Source of the DNA: CAYJLW01 sp964370965
GTDB lineage: Bacteria > Actinomycetota > Acidimicrobiia > UBA2766
Direction: 5' to 3'
Assembly: GCA_964370965.1 (NCBI GenBank)
Contig: CAYJLW010000004.1
Span: 62,001-126,000, forward strand
DNA: 64,000 nucleotides
Position 1 is the first letter of the stretch; the number at the start of each line of letters is the position of its first letter. A program made the translations under genes and the position numbers. Positions 32,542 to 41,411 of the stretch are shown in pieces. The notes below the pieces were generated by a model. The model searched no databases. It saw nothing but the letters and a program-made list of their open reading frames with translations, and had not been told where the DNA came from.

Positions 32542-33594
32542 GTGGGTGACTTCGCGGGCGGGGCTCTGGGCCCGGACAATCTCGCAGGCCTCTCGGGCCT
32601 GACAGACCTGTCGGACCTGACAGATCTGACAGACCTGCAGCGCCACGTGCGCGACGACGTCCTCGGCCTCGGGACCACCGAGCGCCCGGAGTGGCCGGCC
32701 GGGTGGGGGGAGGACTGGCGGGCTGACCTCGACACCCGTCTCCAGGCCTGCGGCGCGGGCCTGGAGCCGGGGGCCTTCGTCCCCCTCGACAAGTACGCCA
32801 TCGCTTCCCTGGGACGCTGCGAGGGGGAGTGGCTCGCCCGGCGGGGCGGCTCCCGCTTCGCCTGGAACGCCCGCAACCTGCGCGGCCGGATCCTGCACGC
32901 CGCCGTCGAGCTCCTCGTGGCTTCGTCCTGGGGGATGCCCCCCTTGCGCGCCGCCCGCGGGGCCATGGATGTGGTGACCGAGCGGGACGAGTCCGCGGGG
33001 GAGTACCTCGCCGGCCTCGACGAAGGGCGGCGCGCCGCCCTGGTCGCGAACGTGAACGAGGTCGTGGCCAAGCTCGCCCACGACTTCCCCCCTCTGCTCG
33101 ACTCCTGGCACCCGCGCACCGAGTCGCGGATGCGGTTCCGGGCCGGGCCCTTTCGTCTCGCCGGCGTCCCCGACCTCGTCCTCGGGCGCCCCCGTGGAAC
33201 CCAGGCGCGCACGGTCGTCGTCGACTTCAAGACCGGTGATCCGTCCGACTGGCACCGCCAGGACCTCGGCTTCTATGCCGTGCTCGAGACCGTCCGTTCC
33301 CGGGTCCCGCCCCGCCGCTGCGTGACGTACTACGTCGACCACGGAGAAGGGGACGTCCTCGACGTCGACGAGTCAGCGCTCGCCGCCGCCGCCGAACGCG
33401 TCCTGTGCGCCGCCCGCACGGCGGCCGCCCTCGTGGCCGGCGCGGAGCCGCCCCGGCTCGCCCCGGGCGGCCAGTGCAGGTGGTGTTCCGGGCTGGAGTC
33501 CTGCCCGCCCGGCCGGGCGCAGGTCGGCGACGACGTGGCCCCGCCCGGGATCGACCCTGTGACCGGAGCCGACGTCGACGCGGACGAGGGCTGA
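32542..33594 (+). CDS. RecB-like PD-(D/E)XK nuclease with Cas4/AddB-type cysteines
   Basis: 350 residues. Nuclease motifs are GVPDLVLG (about 208-215), VVVDFKTGD (about 225-233) and QDLGFYAVL (about 238-246), matching GxxD, DxK and Q-x3-Y of the RecB family. One cysteine lies in LGRCEGEW (about 93) and three more in CRWCSGLESC (about 312-321). The C-xn-C-x2-C-x5-C layout is the iron-sulfur pattern of Cas4 and AddB. It probably acts in DNA end processing or recombination repair. The N-terminus has a short LTDLSDLTDLTDL repeat. The GTG at 32542 has GGGAGG seven bases upstream. No cas or addA gene is adjacent. Confidence 0.8.
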   Translation: MGDFAGGALGPDNLAGLSGLTDLSDLTDLTDLQRHVRDDVLGLGTTERPEWPAGWGEDWRADLDTRLQACGAGLEPGAFVPLDKYAIASLGRCEGEWLARRGGSRFAWNARNLRGRILHAAVELLVASSWGMPPLRAARGAMDVVTERDESAGEYLAGLDEGRRAALVANVNEVVAKLAHDFPPLLDSWHPRTESRMRFRAGPFRLAGVPDLVLGRPRGTQARTVVVDFKTGDPSDWHRQDLGFYAVLETVRSRVPPRRCVTYYVDHGEGDVLDVDESALAAAAERVLCAARTAAALVAGAEPPRLAPGGQCRWCSGLESCPPGRAQVGDDVAPPGIDPVTGADVDADEG

Positions 33595-33706
33595 GGCACG
33601 TCCCGGGCGGGGTGAACCCGCGCGCAAGAGAGCCCAGCGAGGCGCCTCCCGGCGAGGGGCAGCGCGGACTAGGGTGTGCGCCGTTGGCGGGCTCTGGGAG
33701 GCTGAG

Positions 33707-34930
33707 ATGGTCCCACTGGTGAAGCATCCGTTCCGGCGCGAGATCGTCGTCCTGTTCTCCACGGCTATGGCGCTGTTCGTGTTCGTCGTGGCCGTCGGGA
33801 TCCTGAACGGTACGGATCTGGTGGACTTCGGGAAGACGACGATCCTGGCCCACGTGCATGCGGGCACGCTGGGCTGGATCACGCTGGCGGTGTTCGCCGC
33901 CACCCTCTGGCTCTTCGGCGGGGGCGGCGCGTCACCGGGACGCACCACGACAGCACGTGTCCTCACGTACGGGGCGGCGGTGAGCGTGGTGGCCTATGCC
34001 GCGGCATTCCTCCTCACCCGCAACACGGTGCGGCCCGTCATCGGGATCGTGACGCTGGCGGTGATGGTGGGCTTCGCCGTGTGGGCCCTGCTGCAGGCCG
34101 GGACGGCCGGCCCCCTCAGTGTTCCCCGGTTGGGATACCTCGCCGCCCTCGTGACGTCGGTGACAGGCGGCGTCTTCGGGGTCCTGTGGGGGCTCATGAT
34201 CGCTACGGGGGGCAAGTACCTTCCGGAGGGCGGCGAGGGGGCGCACCCGGCGACGATGGTCGTGGGCTTCCTGGTCCCCGTGGGGATGGCGACGGTGGAG
34301 TGGTGGCTCGTGCCCGGGAGCGCCGACACGAAGGCCACCCGGGCCGGGCTCGCGCAGATCGCCTTCCCGTTCGCGGGCGGGGTCCTGCTCATGGTGGGGG
34401 TACTGGCCGACGTCACGCCGCTGCAGCAGATGTCGGTCCTGCTGGAGATCGTGGGCGTGGTCATCATGCTCGTGCGCATCGGGGGGCCGATGGTGCGGGT
34501 GCGCTGGCTGGAGCCGGCCCCGGGGCGGCTCTTCTCGGTGGGGGGCTTCTGCATCGCTCTCAACATCGCCCTCCTCTTCTACCTCGTGGCGGCCTACGCG
34601 GGGGACTTCGACAAGATCCCGTCGCACCTGCTTCTCGCCGTCGACCACGTCATGTTCGTCGGGGTGACCACGAACGCCGTCTTCGGGTTCCTCCTCGCCG
34701 GCACATGGGACGAGCGCGAGGTTGTGTGGCCATGGGCGGACCAACTCGTGTTCTGGGGCCTCGACGGCGGCCTCCTCCTCTTCGTCGCCGGACTCATGGC
34801 GGACACCGCGCTCCCGAAGCGCATCGGCACGCCGTTCATGGGAGCGGCGATCCTCCTGGGCCTCGCCACCTGCGCCCTGCGCCTCCGGGCCCTCGCCCGC
34901 ACCCCGGAGCCGGTCCCGGCGGCGGCGTAG
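33707..34930 (+). CDS. polytopic membrane protein, heme-copper oxidase subunit I-like
   Basis: 407 residues with about twelve hydrophobic segments. Conserved-looking histidines lie in ILAHVHAGTLGW (about 45-56), GAHPATMVVGF and AVDHVMFVGVTTN. The HVHAGTLGW segment resembles the heme-ligand helix of NnrS and cbb3-like subunit I relatives. I cannot tell whether it binds heme, and a typical CuB site is not evident. A role in NO or oxygen handling is inference. GGGAGG lies five bases before the ATG, and a TAGGGT box at 33670-33675 may be its -10. Confidence 0.65.
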   Translation: MVPLVKHPFRREIVVLFSTAMALFVFVVAVGILNGTDLVDFGKTTILAHVHAGTLGWITLAVFAATLWLFGGGGASPGRTTTARVLTYGAAVSVVAYAAAFLLTRNTVRPVIGIVTLAVMVGFAVWALLQAGTAGPLSVPRLGYLAALVTSVTGGVFGVLWGLMIATGGKYLPEGGEGAHPATMVVGFLVPVGMATVEWWLVPGSADTKATRAGLAQIAFPFAGGVLLMVGVLADVTPLQQMSVLLEIVGVVIMLVRIGGPMVRVRWLEPAPGRLFSVGGFCIALNIALLFYLVAAYAGDFDKIPSHLLLAVDHVMFVGVTTNAVFGFLLAGTWDEREVVWPWADQLVFWGLDGGLLLFVAGLMADTALPKRIGTPFMGAAILLGLATCALRLRALARTPEPVPAAA

Positions 34931-35086
34931 GGGGCGGGCTGCAGCCACGACGGACAGGGCGGGGTGGGGGCACAGGACCGAGATCTCGATCGGGACAACC
35001 TCGACGGCGGGAGGCGAAGCCCGACCGGCTATGTTCCGGCCTGCGGAGTGAGGGGCAGTCCCGAGCGAGCTCGCCAGGGGGATGCG

Positions 35087-35929
35087 ATGACACCGGTACC
35101 AGGGCAGTACACCGTCACCGGAGCTGACGGGGTCCGACTCGCCACCGAGGTCGTCGGTGAAGGGCCCCCGGCGGTCCTGTGCCACGGCCTCACGGGCACC
35201 CGTCACCAGATACTCGACCTCATCGGTCCCGTGGCCGCCGCCTTCACCGTCGTCGCCTACGACGCCCGCGGGCACGGAGAGAGCAGTCTTCCTCCCGGTG
35301 CCCCCCTCACCTGGGACGCCCTCGTCGCCGACCTCGACGCTGTGATGGAGCACTTCGGCCTCTCGGGCTGCGTCGTGGGCGGGGCGTCGATGGGTGCCGC
35401 CACAACCCTGCGCTACGCCGCCCGGCGGCCCGACAAGGTGGGGCGGCTCTTGCAGTTGCTGCCGGCTCTCACCTGGGGCCGCAACATCCTGCTGGAGCGG
35501 CTCTTCGCCCTGCAGGCGACCATCGTGGAGCGCTACGGCATCGACGACCTCATCGAGATCACCCTCTCCGACCCGATGCTGGCGCGCATGGAGGTCGTCC
35601 GCCCCGGCATCGCGGCCGAGATCAAACGGGACATGCACGCCCACGACCCGGCGAACCTCCCCCGCCTCCTCCGGGAGATCCCCGCCGATCCCCTGTTCGA
35701 GACCAGGGACGAGTACCGCGGCGCGCTGGGGTCCCTCGAGATGCCCGTCTGCGTCCTCGCCTTCCCGGAGGACCCGGTCCACCCGATCAAGATCGCCCGC
35801 GACTATGCCGAGCACATCCCCGACGTCACCTTCTGCGACCCGGGGGACGACCTTGACGCCGCCCTGGCCGACCTCACCTGGGTCTTCGAAACGGTCGGCT
35901 CCTTCCTCGCCCCCGCCCTGACGGGGTAG
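35087..35929 (+). CDS. alpha/beta hydrolase
   Basis: 280 residues. The oxyanion turn CHGLTG, the strand VVAYDARGHGESS and the nucleophile elbow GGASMGAAT (Ser near residue 103) are clear. The acid region FPEDPVHPIK follows. The catalytic histidine normally found in a late GxGH turn is not obvious; the corresponding segment reads CDPGDD. Either the histidine comes from elsewhere or activity is altered. Substrate unknown. AGGGGG lies six bases before the ATG. Confidence 0.8.
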   Translation: MTPVPGQYTVTGADGVRLATEVVGEGPPAVLCHGLTGTRHQILDLIGPVAAAFTVVAYDARGHGESSLPPGAPLTWDALVADLDAVMEHFGLSGCVVGGASMGAATTLRYAARRPDKVGRLLQLLPALTWGRNILLERLFALQATIVERYGIDDLIEITLSDPMLARMEVVRPGIAAEIKRDMHAHDPANLPRLLREIPADPLFETRDEYRGALGSLEMPVCVLAFPEDPVHPIKIARDYAEHIPDVTFCDPGDDLDAALADLTWVFETVGSFLAPALTG

Positions 35930-35969
35930 GGGGCCGAAGCAAGGCGTGAGTGAGCGGGAGGCCTCCGCG

Positions 35970-36131
35970 ATGTCAAAGAGGTACTTGCGGAGTGAGGATC
36001 TTGACGAGGGTCTGGCGATGCTCGTCGGACCAGACAGCGCCGGGAACCTCTACGAGATCGGTGCGGTCGCGTCCGACGAAGGACCCGTCGTCGTTCACGC
36101 GATGCCCGCCCGGCCGGAGTACTTGAGGTGA
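35970..36131 (+). CDS. small protein resembling the C-terminal half of a toxin-like family
   Basis: 53 residues from the ATG after GGGAGG. LDEGLAMLVGPDSAGNLYEIG and VVVHAMPARPEYLR resemble the C-terminal half of small actinobacterial toxin-like proteins of about 80-90 residues that are often followed by a ribbon-helix-helix antitoxin gene. No N-terminal helix and no antitoxin gene are seen here, so this may be a relic. The match is from memory and weak. Confidence 0.45.
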   Translation: MSKRYLRSEDLDEGLAMLVGPDSAGNLYEIGAVASDEGPVVVHAMPARPEYLR

Positions 36132-36217
36132 CGGGGATGCCCCGAACCGTCTTGGAGCGCGCTGACGCCGAAGGCCGCCTCGCCGACACGGTCTCGATTG
36201 CCGCTGGATGATGCGGG

Positions 36218-37156
36218 TCAGGTGACCACGACGTCCCCGCTCGTGAGCGTCCCCGAGTTGGAGTAGGTGATCTGTCCGGTGACCGTGAAGGTGACCGTGT
36301 CCAGCGGTCCCTGATCGTCGACGGCCCACGTGAGCGAGTAGGTCTTCTAGGGCCAGGTCGCCCAGGAGAACCACCAGGACGTGCTCGTCGCCCCGTTCAC
36401 TCCCTGGCGGCCGACGGGCGCGAAGAACACCGGGGTGTCCAGGGAGACGCCGGCCCCTGGGTCCGAGACCTGCACCCGGCCCAGGTAGACGGGGAAGATC
36501 CAGAAACGCGCCACGTCGAAGCTCACCGTGGCGTCCCCTCCGGCGGCCCCCGGCATGGTCCCCGAGCCCAGGACCGAGGTCACCGGGGCGGTGGCCCCGG
36601 TGACGGTGACGGGGAGCGTCTCCTGGTCGGTCGCCCCGCCGTCGTCGGCCACGGTCAGGGTGACGGTCTTGGTCGCCGGCGACATGTAGGTGTGAGAGGT
36701 GGTGACGCCCGAGCCGTGGGGGGAGCCGTCCCCGAAGTCCCAGTCGTAGGAGACGATCGTCCCGTCGGGGTCCGTGGAGGCCGAGGCGTCGAAGTCCACG
36801 GCGAGGGGAGCGGGCCCGACCAGGGGGTCGGCGGAGAAGGCGGCCACCGGCGGCTGGTTGGGGACGCCTCCCCGGTCGTGGACGAAGACGTCCCAGGCGT
36901 CGTTGGTGTCCCCCGGGACGAGGTTGGAGGCCTCGGAGTAGAAGGCCACGTAGCGCCCGTCGCCGCTGATCGCTGGGTCATTGCTCCCGTCGTTCCCCTG
37001 GGTGCCGTCGGAGGCGACGTTCACCCGCTCGGTGGTCCCGGGGTTTGCCGTGGCGACTTGTGCCCCAGGGACGAGGAGTAGGCCGGACCCGACGAGTGCG
37101 ACGAGCAACTTCGTCGTCCAGTCCGAGCCCCCGCGTCGTGTGCCAAGTCCGCCCAT
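36218..37156 (-). pseudogene. secreted PD40/PKD protein interrupted by an in-frame TAG
   Basis: The ATG at 37156 follows GGGAGG. A signal peptide (LLVALVGSGLLLVPGAQVATA) leads to one PD40 beta-propeller unit (DGRYVAFYSEASNLVPGDTN), then a PKD domain (PVAAFSADPLVGPAPLAVDF through TVTLTVADDGG) and a C-terminal domain. A TAG at 36347-36349 stops translation after 269 residues. The same frame continues for 42 more codons (KTYSLTWAVDDQGPLDTVTF onward, ending SGDVVVT) to a TGA at 36218-36220, and these read as a natural end of the domain. It is either a nonsense mutation (one change from CAG or TGG-type codons), a sequencing error or readthrough. The PD40 unit matches the repeats of the protein at 39664. 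Confidence 0.75.
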
Positions 37157-37598
37157 TGTCTGCCTCCCTGATGTCCCCGTCGACGACTCGCTGGAACAGG
37201 CCGCGGTCACGCGTCGGCGTCACCGCCGGCCTTTCACCAGTGATTCGCCGGTAAGGGGGCATTCCTGCTACTCGTCCCGAGGGAAACGCGCGCTTCGACA
37301 GAGGCGGGCGAGCATCGCTCGCGGTCACAGGTCGAGCCTCGGGTTCGGTGTCGGGCCCACAGTGGGGCCTTCGGGGTGGTGGCCGCCTTCGCTGCCCGGC
37401 TCTCAGCGGCCGCGTCCCCCCCGGCCCAGGCCCGGGACTGGCCACTGAAGATCTCGGAATCGACCAAGATGCGGGGATTCGGTGAGATCTCCCGGCGAAG
37501 CCCTGCGCGGTCCCCGGAGTGTAGGGCGGGTCTGGGATTACGGGGTTGAGTTGCCGCCACTTCGGGAATCCGAACGTATCCGACCCCGTCGTCCCTGT
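37157..37598. other. intergenic region without a recognised gene
   Basis: Upstream region of the PD40/PKD gene. Short open frames exist on both strands but none has both a start with a ribosome binding site and protein-like composition. I see no tRNA and no clear terminator. Confidence 0.4.
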
Positions 37599-37799
37599 TC
37601 ACCTCGCCGGCCCCGACGGCCCGTCCTGCTCGCAGACGTAGTACCTCCCGCGGGCGATCTCACGACGGAAGACATCGGGGTTCCCGGACGCGCTGTTGAC
37701 GAGGTGCGCTCTGGCCGCTGCCTCGACCAGTCGCCCCCAGGTCTCCGCGGCGACCGGCGGCGACCTGTTCGCGTGCAGGACGTAACGTCTGCGTTCCAT
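37599..37799 (-). CDS. hypothetical small protein next to attL
   Basis: 66 residues from the ATG at 37799; a longer start at 37880 is possible. The sequence (YVLHANRSPPVAAETWGRLV, then NPDVFRREIARGRYYVCEQ) is less arginine/proline-biased than typical spurious frames here. No family recognised. It lies just outside the left end of the integrated element. Confidence 0.3.
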   Translation of the reverse strand: MERRRYVLHANRSPPVAAETWGRLVEAAARAHLVNSASGNPDVFRREIARGRYYVCEQDGPSGPAR

Positions 37800-37889
37800 C
37801 CTGCACGCGAACACCGTTCGGCGGGGGTTGCGGCCAGCTGCGCCCGGTGGGAGGGGGATGCTCGCCGCCACGACCGCCAAACGTCCTGA

Positions 37890-37935
37890 GTGGGTGCTAG
37901 AGGATTTGAACCTCTGACCTCTTCCGCGTCAAGGA
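37890..37935. repeat. attL: 46-bp copy of the tRNA-Val 3' half
   Basis: Identical over 46 bases to 47209-47254. It covers the anticodon loop to the discriminator base of the tRNA-Val gene and lacks the 5' half and the encoded CCA, so it is the displaced end left by site-specific integration. Confidence 0.92.
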
Positions 37936-38060
37936 GAGCCGGGCGACTTCGGCGGGCTTCGGCGGACGACCGTGAACGTCGGGAAGCCCCAGGTGGAAGA
38001 GGGTACGGGGTCCGCCGTCGTTCGTCAGGGCACAGGTGGGTTCTCGGGGGTAGGGAGCCC

Positions 38061-38085
38061 GTTTGGCTCCCAGGTTGGCTCCCAG
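38061..38085. repeat. arm-type repeat, left (25 bp)
   Basis: Identical over 25 bases to 47113-47137. Each copy holds TTGGCTCCCAG twice in direct orientation. It lies 125 bases inside attL, as expected for integrase arm-binding sites. Confidence 0.7.
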
Positions 38086-38201
38086 GCGGGTTCCACGGGC
38101 GCTCCTCTCGGCGAGATCGCGACGCCTCGTCATGGACATCGAGCGCGGGCCGCAGACTGTCGCTAACCTCGACTCCGAAACTGAGAGGGGCGTGATCGGC
38201 C

Positions 38202-38555
38202 ATGGGGAAGAATCCACCTGGGCAGCATTGCGCACCGAAGCCGCCACGACACGGCAGAGTCGCACTCGACCGGTTCTGGGAACTTGCAGCCCGCGCCATC
38301 GGAGTGCTTCTCCTCCTCGGGTTTATCCTCGCAACCGTCCACGACTGCACCCCACTGCTTGGCCAGCAGGGGAACGCCCCAACCCGATGCAGAGAGCAGG
38401 TGGAGGGCGCCTCCATCGACGCCGCAGGCGAGAGGGGCGTCCTTTTCACAGACCGGGAGATGGCCCGACTGTGGGCAGCCTGCATGACGGACGCTCGATG
38501 GGACTGCGACATGACGACCCTGGCCTGCGAAGGAGTCGACAACCCCTTCGACTGA
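38202..38555 (+). CDS. hypothetical membrane-anchored protein
   Basis: 117 residues. A basic N-terminus is followed by one hydrophobic helix (about 31-46, AIGVLLLLGFILATV), then a soluble tail with six cysteines (HDCTP, TRCRE, AACMT, WDCDM, LACEG), which suggests disulfides outside the cell. No family recognised. First gene inside the integrated element. A weak purine-rich stretch lies 12 bases before the ATG. Confidence 0.55.
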   Translation: MGKNPPGQHCAPKPPRHGRVALDRFWELAARAIGVLLLLGFILATVHDCTPLLGQQGNAPTRCREQVEGASIDAAGERGVLFTDREMARLWAACMTDARWDCDMTTLACEGVDNPFD

Positions 38556-38729
38556 TGTCGCGCTGGCCCGCCAGCCGCCAAGACCCGGAAGGCCTCGTGC
38601 ACGGCGCGGTCCTCGTGACCGTGGATATCCCCGCCCCTCGTCGCGCTATTTGTCGTCGCTGGGCGCGCCGTGCAGCACCAAGAACGTGAAGCGAAACGTC
38701 CCTACGTCGGACCCCGCCGTCCAGCCGAC

Positions 38730-38768
38730 CCGGAACAGCCCGCCGTGTACCCGCACCCACCCCTCTCC
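38730..38768. repeat. dispersed repeat, copy 1
   Basis: GTACCCGCACCCACCCCTCT and two further bases (38747-38768) recur exactly at 41546-41567, with imperfect similarity extending about 15 bases leftward in both copies. Both copies precede cargo genes of the element. Confidence 0.55.
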
Positions 38769-38827
38769 GTGGCAGCCAGCCCGGCAGAGCGCTACCGTGA
38801 CACGATCAGACGTGGGGGAGGCCCCAA

Positions 38828-39382
38828 GTGGCAGCAAGCCGACATCTCGTGGGAGTGGCGTTCGTCGCCCTTGCCGTGGTCGCCGGATCGGGTTGTACGC
38901 CCGAGCCGGAACCCCAAGAGATCACCTACGTGGAGGAACCGACCCCCGAGCCGACCGCGGTCGCCTACCAGGGCGACGAGGGCACGACAACCTGGGAGCC
39001 CGCCCCCACCCCGGCGGCTCCCCTCTACCGCCTCACGGATCCCGAGTCCCTCGCCGCCACACTGGACGTGGCATCACAGAAGCTCGCGGGCCGGGGGGCG
39101 ACGGACGAGGAGAAAGCGGCGTTCGTGGAGCAGTTCCACGCGATGGAGCGTGGGGCCCAGGACACGGAGCGGGCTGGGTCCGGCGAGGTTGTCCTGCCCG
39201 ATGCGCCGGCGCAGGCCGAGGTGTTCATCAGAGAGGTCGCCCCAACCGAAGTCGAAGCCCACAGCATCGTCGAGTACGCCGACATGGCGATGAACATGAT
39301 GAAGGGGCCGACTCCCACGCCGTCACCCACACCTGCGTTCTGCTACCCGCGTGTGCGTCAGCCGGACGGGAGCTGCCGGTAG
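38828..39382 (+). CDS. hypothetical lipoprotein
   Basis: 184 residues. A signal sequence ending in the lipobox VAGSGC (Cys near residue 23) predicts a lipid-anchored extracellular protein. A Pro/Glu/Thr linker follows, then a helical region (TDPESLAATLDVASQKLAGR through MAMNMMK) and a Thr/Pro-rich end with two cysteines (FCYPRVRQPDGSC). No family recognised. The GTG start has GGGGGAGG six bases upstream. Cargo of the integrated element. Confidence 0.7.
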   Translation: MAASRHLVGVAFVALAVVAGSGCTPEPEPQEITYVEEPTPEPTAVAYQGDEGTTTWEPAPTPAAPLYRLTDPESLAATLDVASQKLAGRGATDEEKAAFVEQFHAMERGAQDTERAGSGEVVLPDAPAQAEVFIREVAPTEVEAHSIVEYADMAMNMMKGPTPTPSPTPAFCYPRVRQPDGSCR

Positions 39383-39663
39383 ACGGCCGAAGCCGACGAC
39401 CACCCGGGGTCACCCGGCGAACAACCTGCCCATGTTTTCGAGGTAACCGGTGACTGACGCTCGCGCGTGGGGACCTCATGCGCCCCCTGGTCAAGGAGGA
39501 CATCCTGCGCGTCGAGGAGGCTGTTCCGCCTCACCTCCATGCCTGGCGTCCCGCCCGGGCCGGAGAGGACACGAGGGCAGCCGCGCCCTGCGCACCGACG
39601 GGTTAGCTTGTAGGGGGCGCCTACGACGTGTGCGGGCGCGCTCCAGGGAGAGGGAGGCCTCCG

Positions 39664-41411
39664 ATGCGTTGGCGTCTGGTTGTCGGGATTTCCGTGTTGG
39701 CCCTCGGGGTGGGCGGGTGTGTCCCGCCCATCTCTGTCGTCCCCCCCATGGTCGTGGGCACCCCCCAGGTCGGGGTGGCCCTGACGGTGACACAGGGCGT
39801 CTGGCTCCTCCCCGGCACGTACACCTACCAGTGGCAGCGGTGTGAGGCCGACGGCAGCGGGTGCGTGGATGTCGCCGGGGCCGAGTCCAACACCTACACC
39901 GCCGTGGCTGCCGATGAGGGCAGGCGTCTCCGGGCTCGGGTGCGGAACACCAACGCCTACGGTTCCCGGGACGCCTGGAGTGCCCCCAGCGGTGTCGTCG
40001 CCCCCGCCCCCCCATCCGGCCCCTCCACCGCCCGGGTGTCGGTCGCCACCGACGGCACCCAGGGCAACGCGTATTCCTGGGGGGGATGGAGATCCCTGAG
40101 CGCGGACGGCCGCTACGTCGCCTTCGAGTCGGGGGCGTCGAACCTGGTGGCCGGGGACACCAACGACCGTCCCGACACGTTCGTGCACGACCGCCAGAGC
40201 GGGGAGACCACCCGGGTGTCCGTCGCCACCGACGGCACCCAGGGCGACGGACCTTCCTACGGGTTTCAGCCGTCCCTGAGCGCGGACGGCCGCTACGTCG
40301 TCTTCGGGTCGCTGGCGTCGAACCTGGTGGCCGGGGACACCAATGTGGCGGGTGACGTGTTCGTGCACGACCGCGAGAGCGGGGAGACCACCCGGGTGTC
40401 GGTCGCCACCGACGGCACCCAGAGCGACGCGTGGTCCTGGGGGGGATCCCTGAGCGCGGACGGCCGCTACGTCGCCTTCGTGTCGCTGGCGTCGAACCTG
40501 GTGGCCGAGGACACCAACGGGACTTATGACGTGTTCGTGCACGACCGCGAGAGCGGGGAGACCACCCGGGTGTCGGTCGCCACCGACGGCACCCAGAGCG
40601 ACGCGTGGTCCTGGGGGGGATCCCTGAGCGCGGACGGCCGCTACGTCGCCTTCGTGTCGCTGGCGTCGAACCTGGTGGCCGAGGACACCAACGGGACTTA
40701 TGACGTGTTCGTGCACGACCGCGAGAGCGGGGAGACCACCCGGGTGTCGGTCGCCANNNNNNNNNNNNNNNNNNNNNNNNNNNNNNNNNNNNNNNNNNNN
40801 NNNNNNNNNNNNNNNNNNNNNNNNNNNNNNNNNNNNNNNNNNNNNNNNNNNNNNNNGACGTGTTCGTGCACGACCGCGAGAGCGGGGAGACCACCCGGGT
40901 GTCGGTCGCCACCGACGGCACCCAGAGCGACGCGTATTCAGGTTCCAGCGAGGGATCCCTGAGCGCGGACGGCCGCTACGTCGTCTTCGGGTCGGGGGCG
41001 TCGAACCTGGTGGCCGGGGACACCAACGGAGCCCGGGACGTGTTCGTGCACGACCGCGAGAGCGGGGAGACCACCCGGGTGTCGCTCGCCACCGACGGCA
41101 CCCAGGGCGACGGAGATTCCTACGAGGGATCCCTGAGCGCGGACGGCCGCTACGTCGCCTTCATGTCGGACGGGTCGAACCTGGTGGCCGGGGACACCAA
41201 CGGCCATACCGATATTTTCGTGCACGACCGCCAGAGCGGGGAGACCACCCGGGTGTCGGTCGCCACCGACGGCACCCAGAGCGACGCGTGGTCCTGGGGG
41301 GGATCCCTGAGCGCGGACGGCCGCTACGTCGCCTTCGTGTCGCTGGCGTCGAACCTGGTGGCCGGGGACACCATCGACAGTGTCGACGTGTTCGTACACG
41401 ACCGCGGATGA
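39664..41411 (+). CDS. PD40 beta-propeller lipoprotein, interrupted by an assembly gap
   Basis: The ATG follows GGGAGG; a lipobox (LALGVGGC) predicts a lipid anchor. An Ig-like domain (about 25-110, YTYQWQRCEADGSGCVDVAG) precedes tandem PD40 units of 58 residues (DVFVHDRESGETTRVSVATD, then SLSADGRYVAF and SNLVAGDTN). Seven complete or partial units are visible and nearly identical in DNA (174-base period), so it should form a beta propeller. The 100-N gap at 40757-40856 lies inside the repeats; keeping the period would need 119 unknown bases (or 119 plus multiples of 174), so the N count is a placeholder and the frame is only apparently broken. It ends with a unit cut short at HDRG. Confidence 0.82.
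40757..40856. other. assembly gap, 100 N, within the PD40 repeats
   Basis: Near-identical 174-base repeats on both sides explain the assembly failure. The number of repeats is not determined. Confidence 0.95.

Noticed and set aside
31108..33594. 828-residue plus-strand frame reaching upstream of the nuclease
   Set aside because: The upstream part is an out-of-frame reading of the GH4-like gene; the nuclease has its own GTG and ribosome binding site at 32542.
37157..37300. Riboswitch (for example c-di-GMP type) upstream of the PD40/PKD gene
   Set aside because: GC-rich inverted segments are present but the conserved core words of known classes were not found.
39664..41411. PD40 repeats as a CRISPR array
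   Set aside because: Long 174-base units with no unique spacers and a continuous coding frame; no cas genes.
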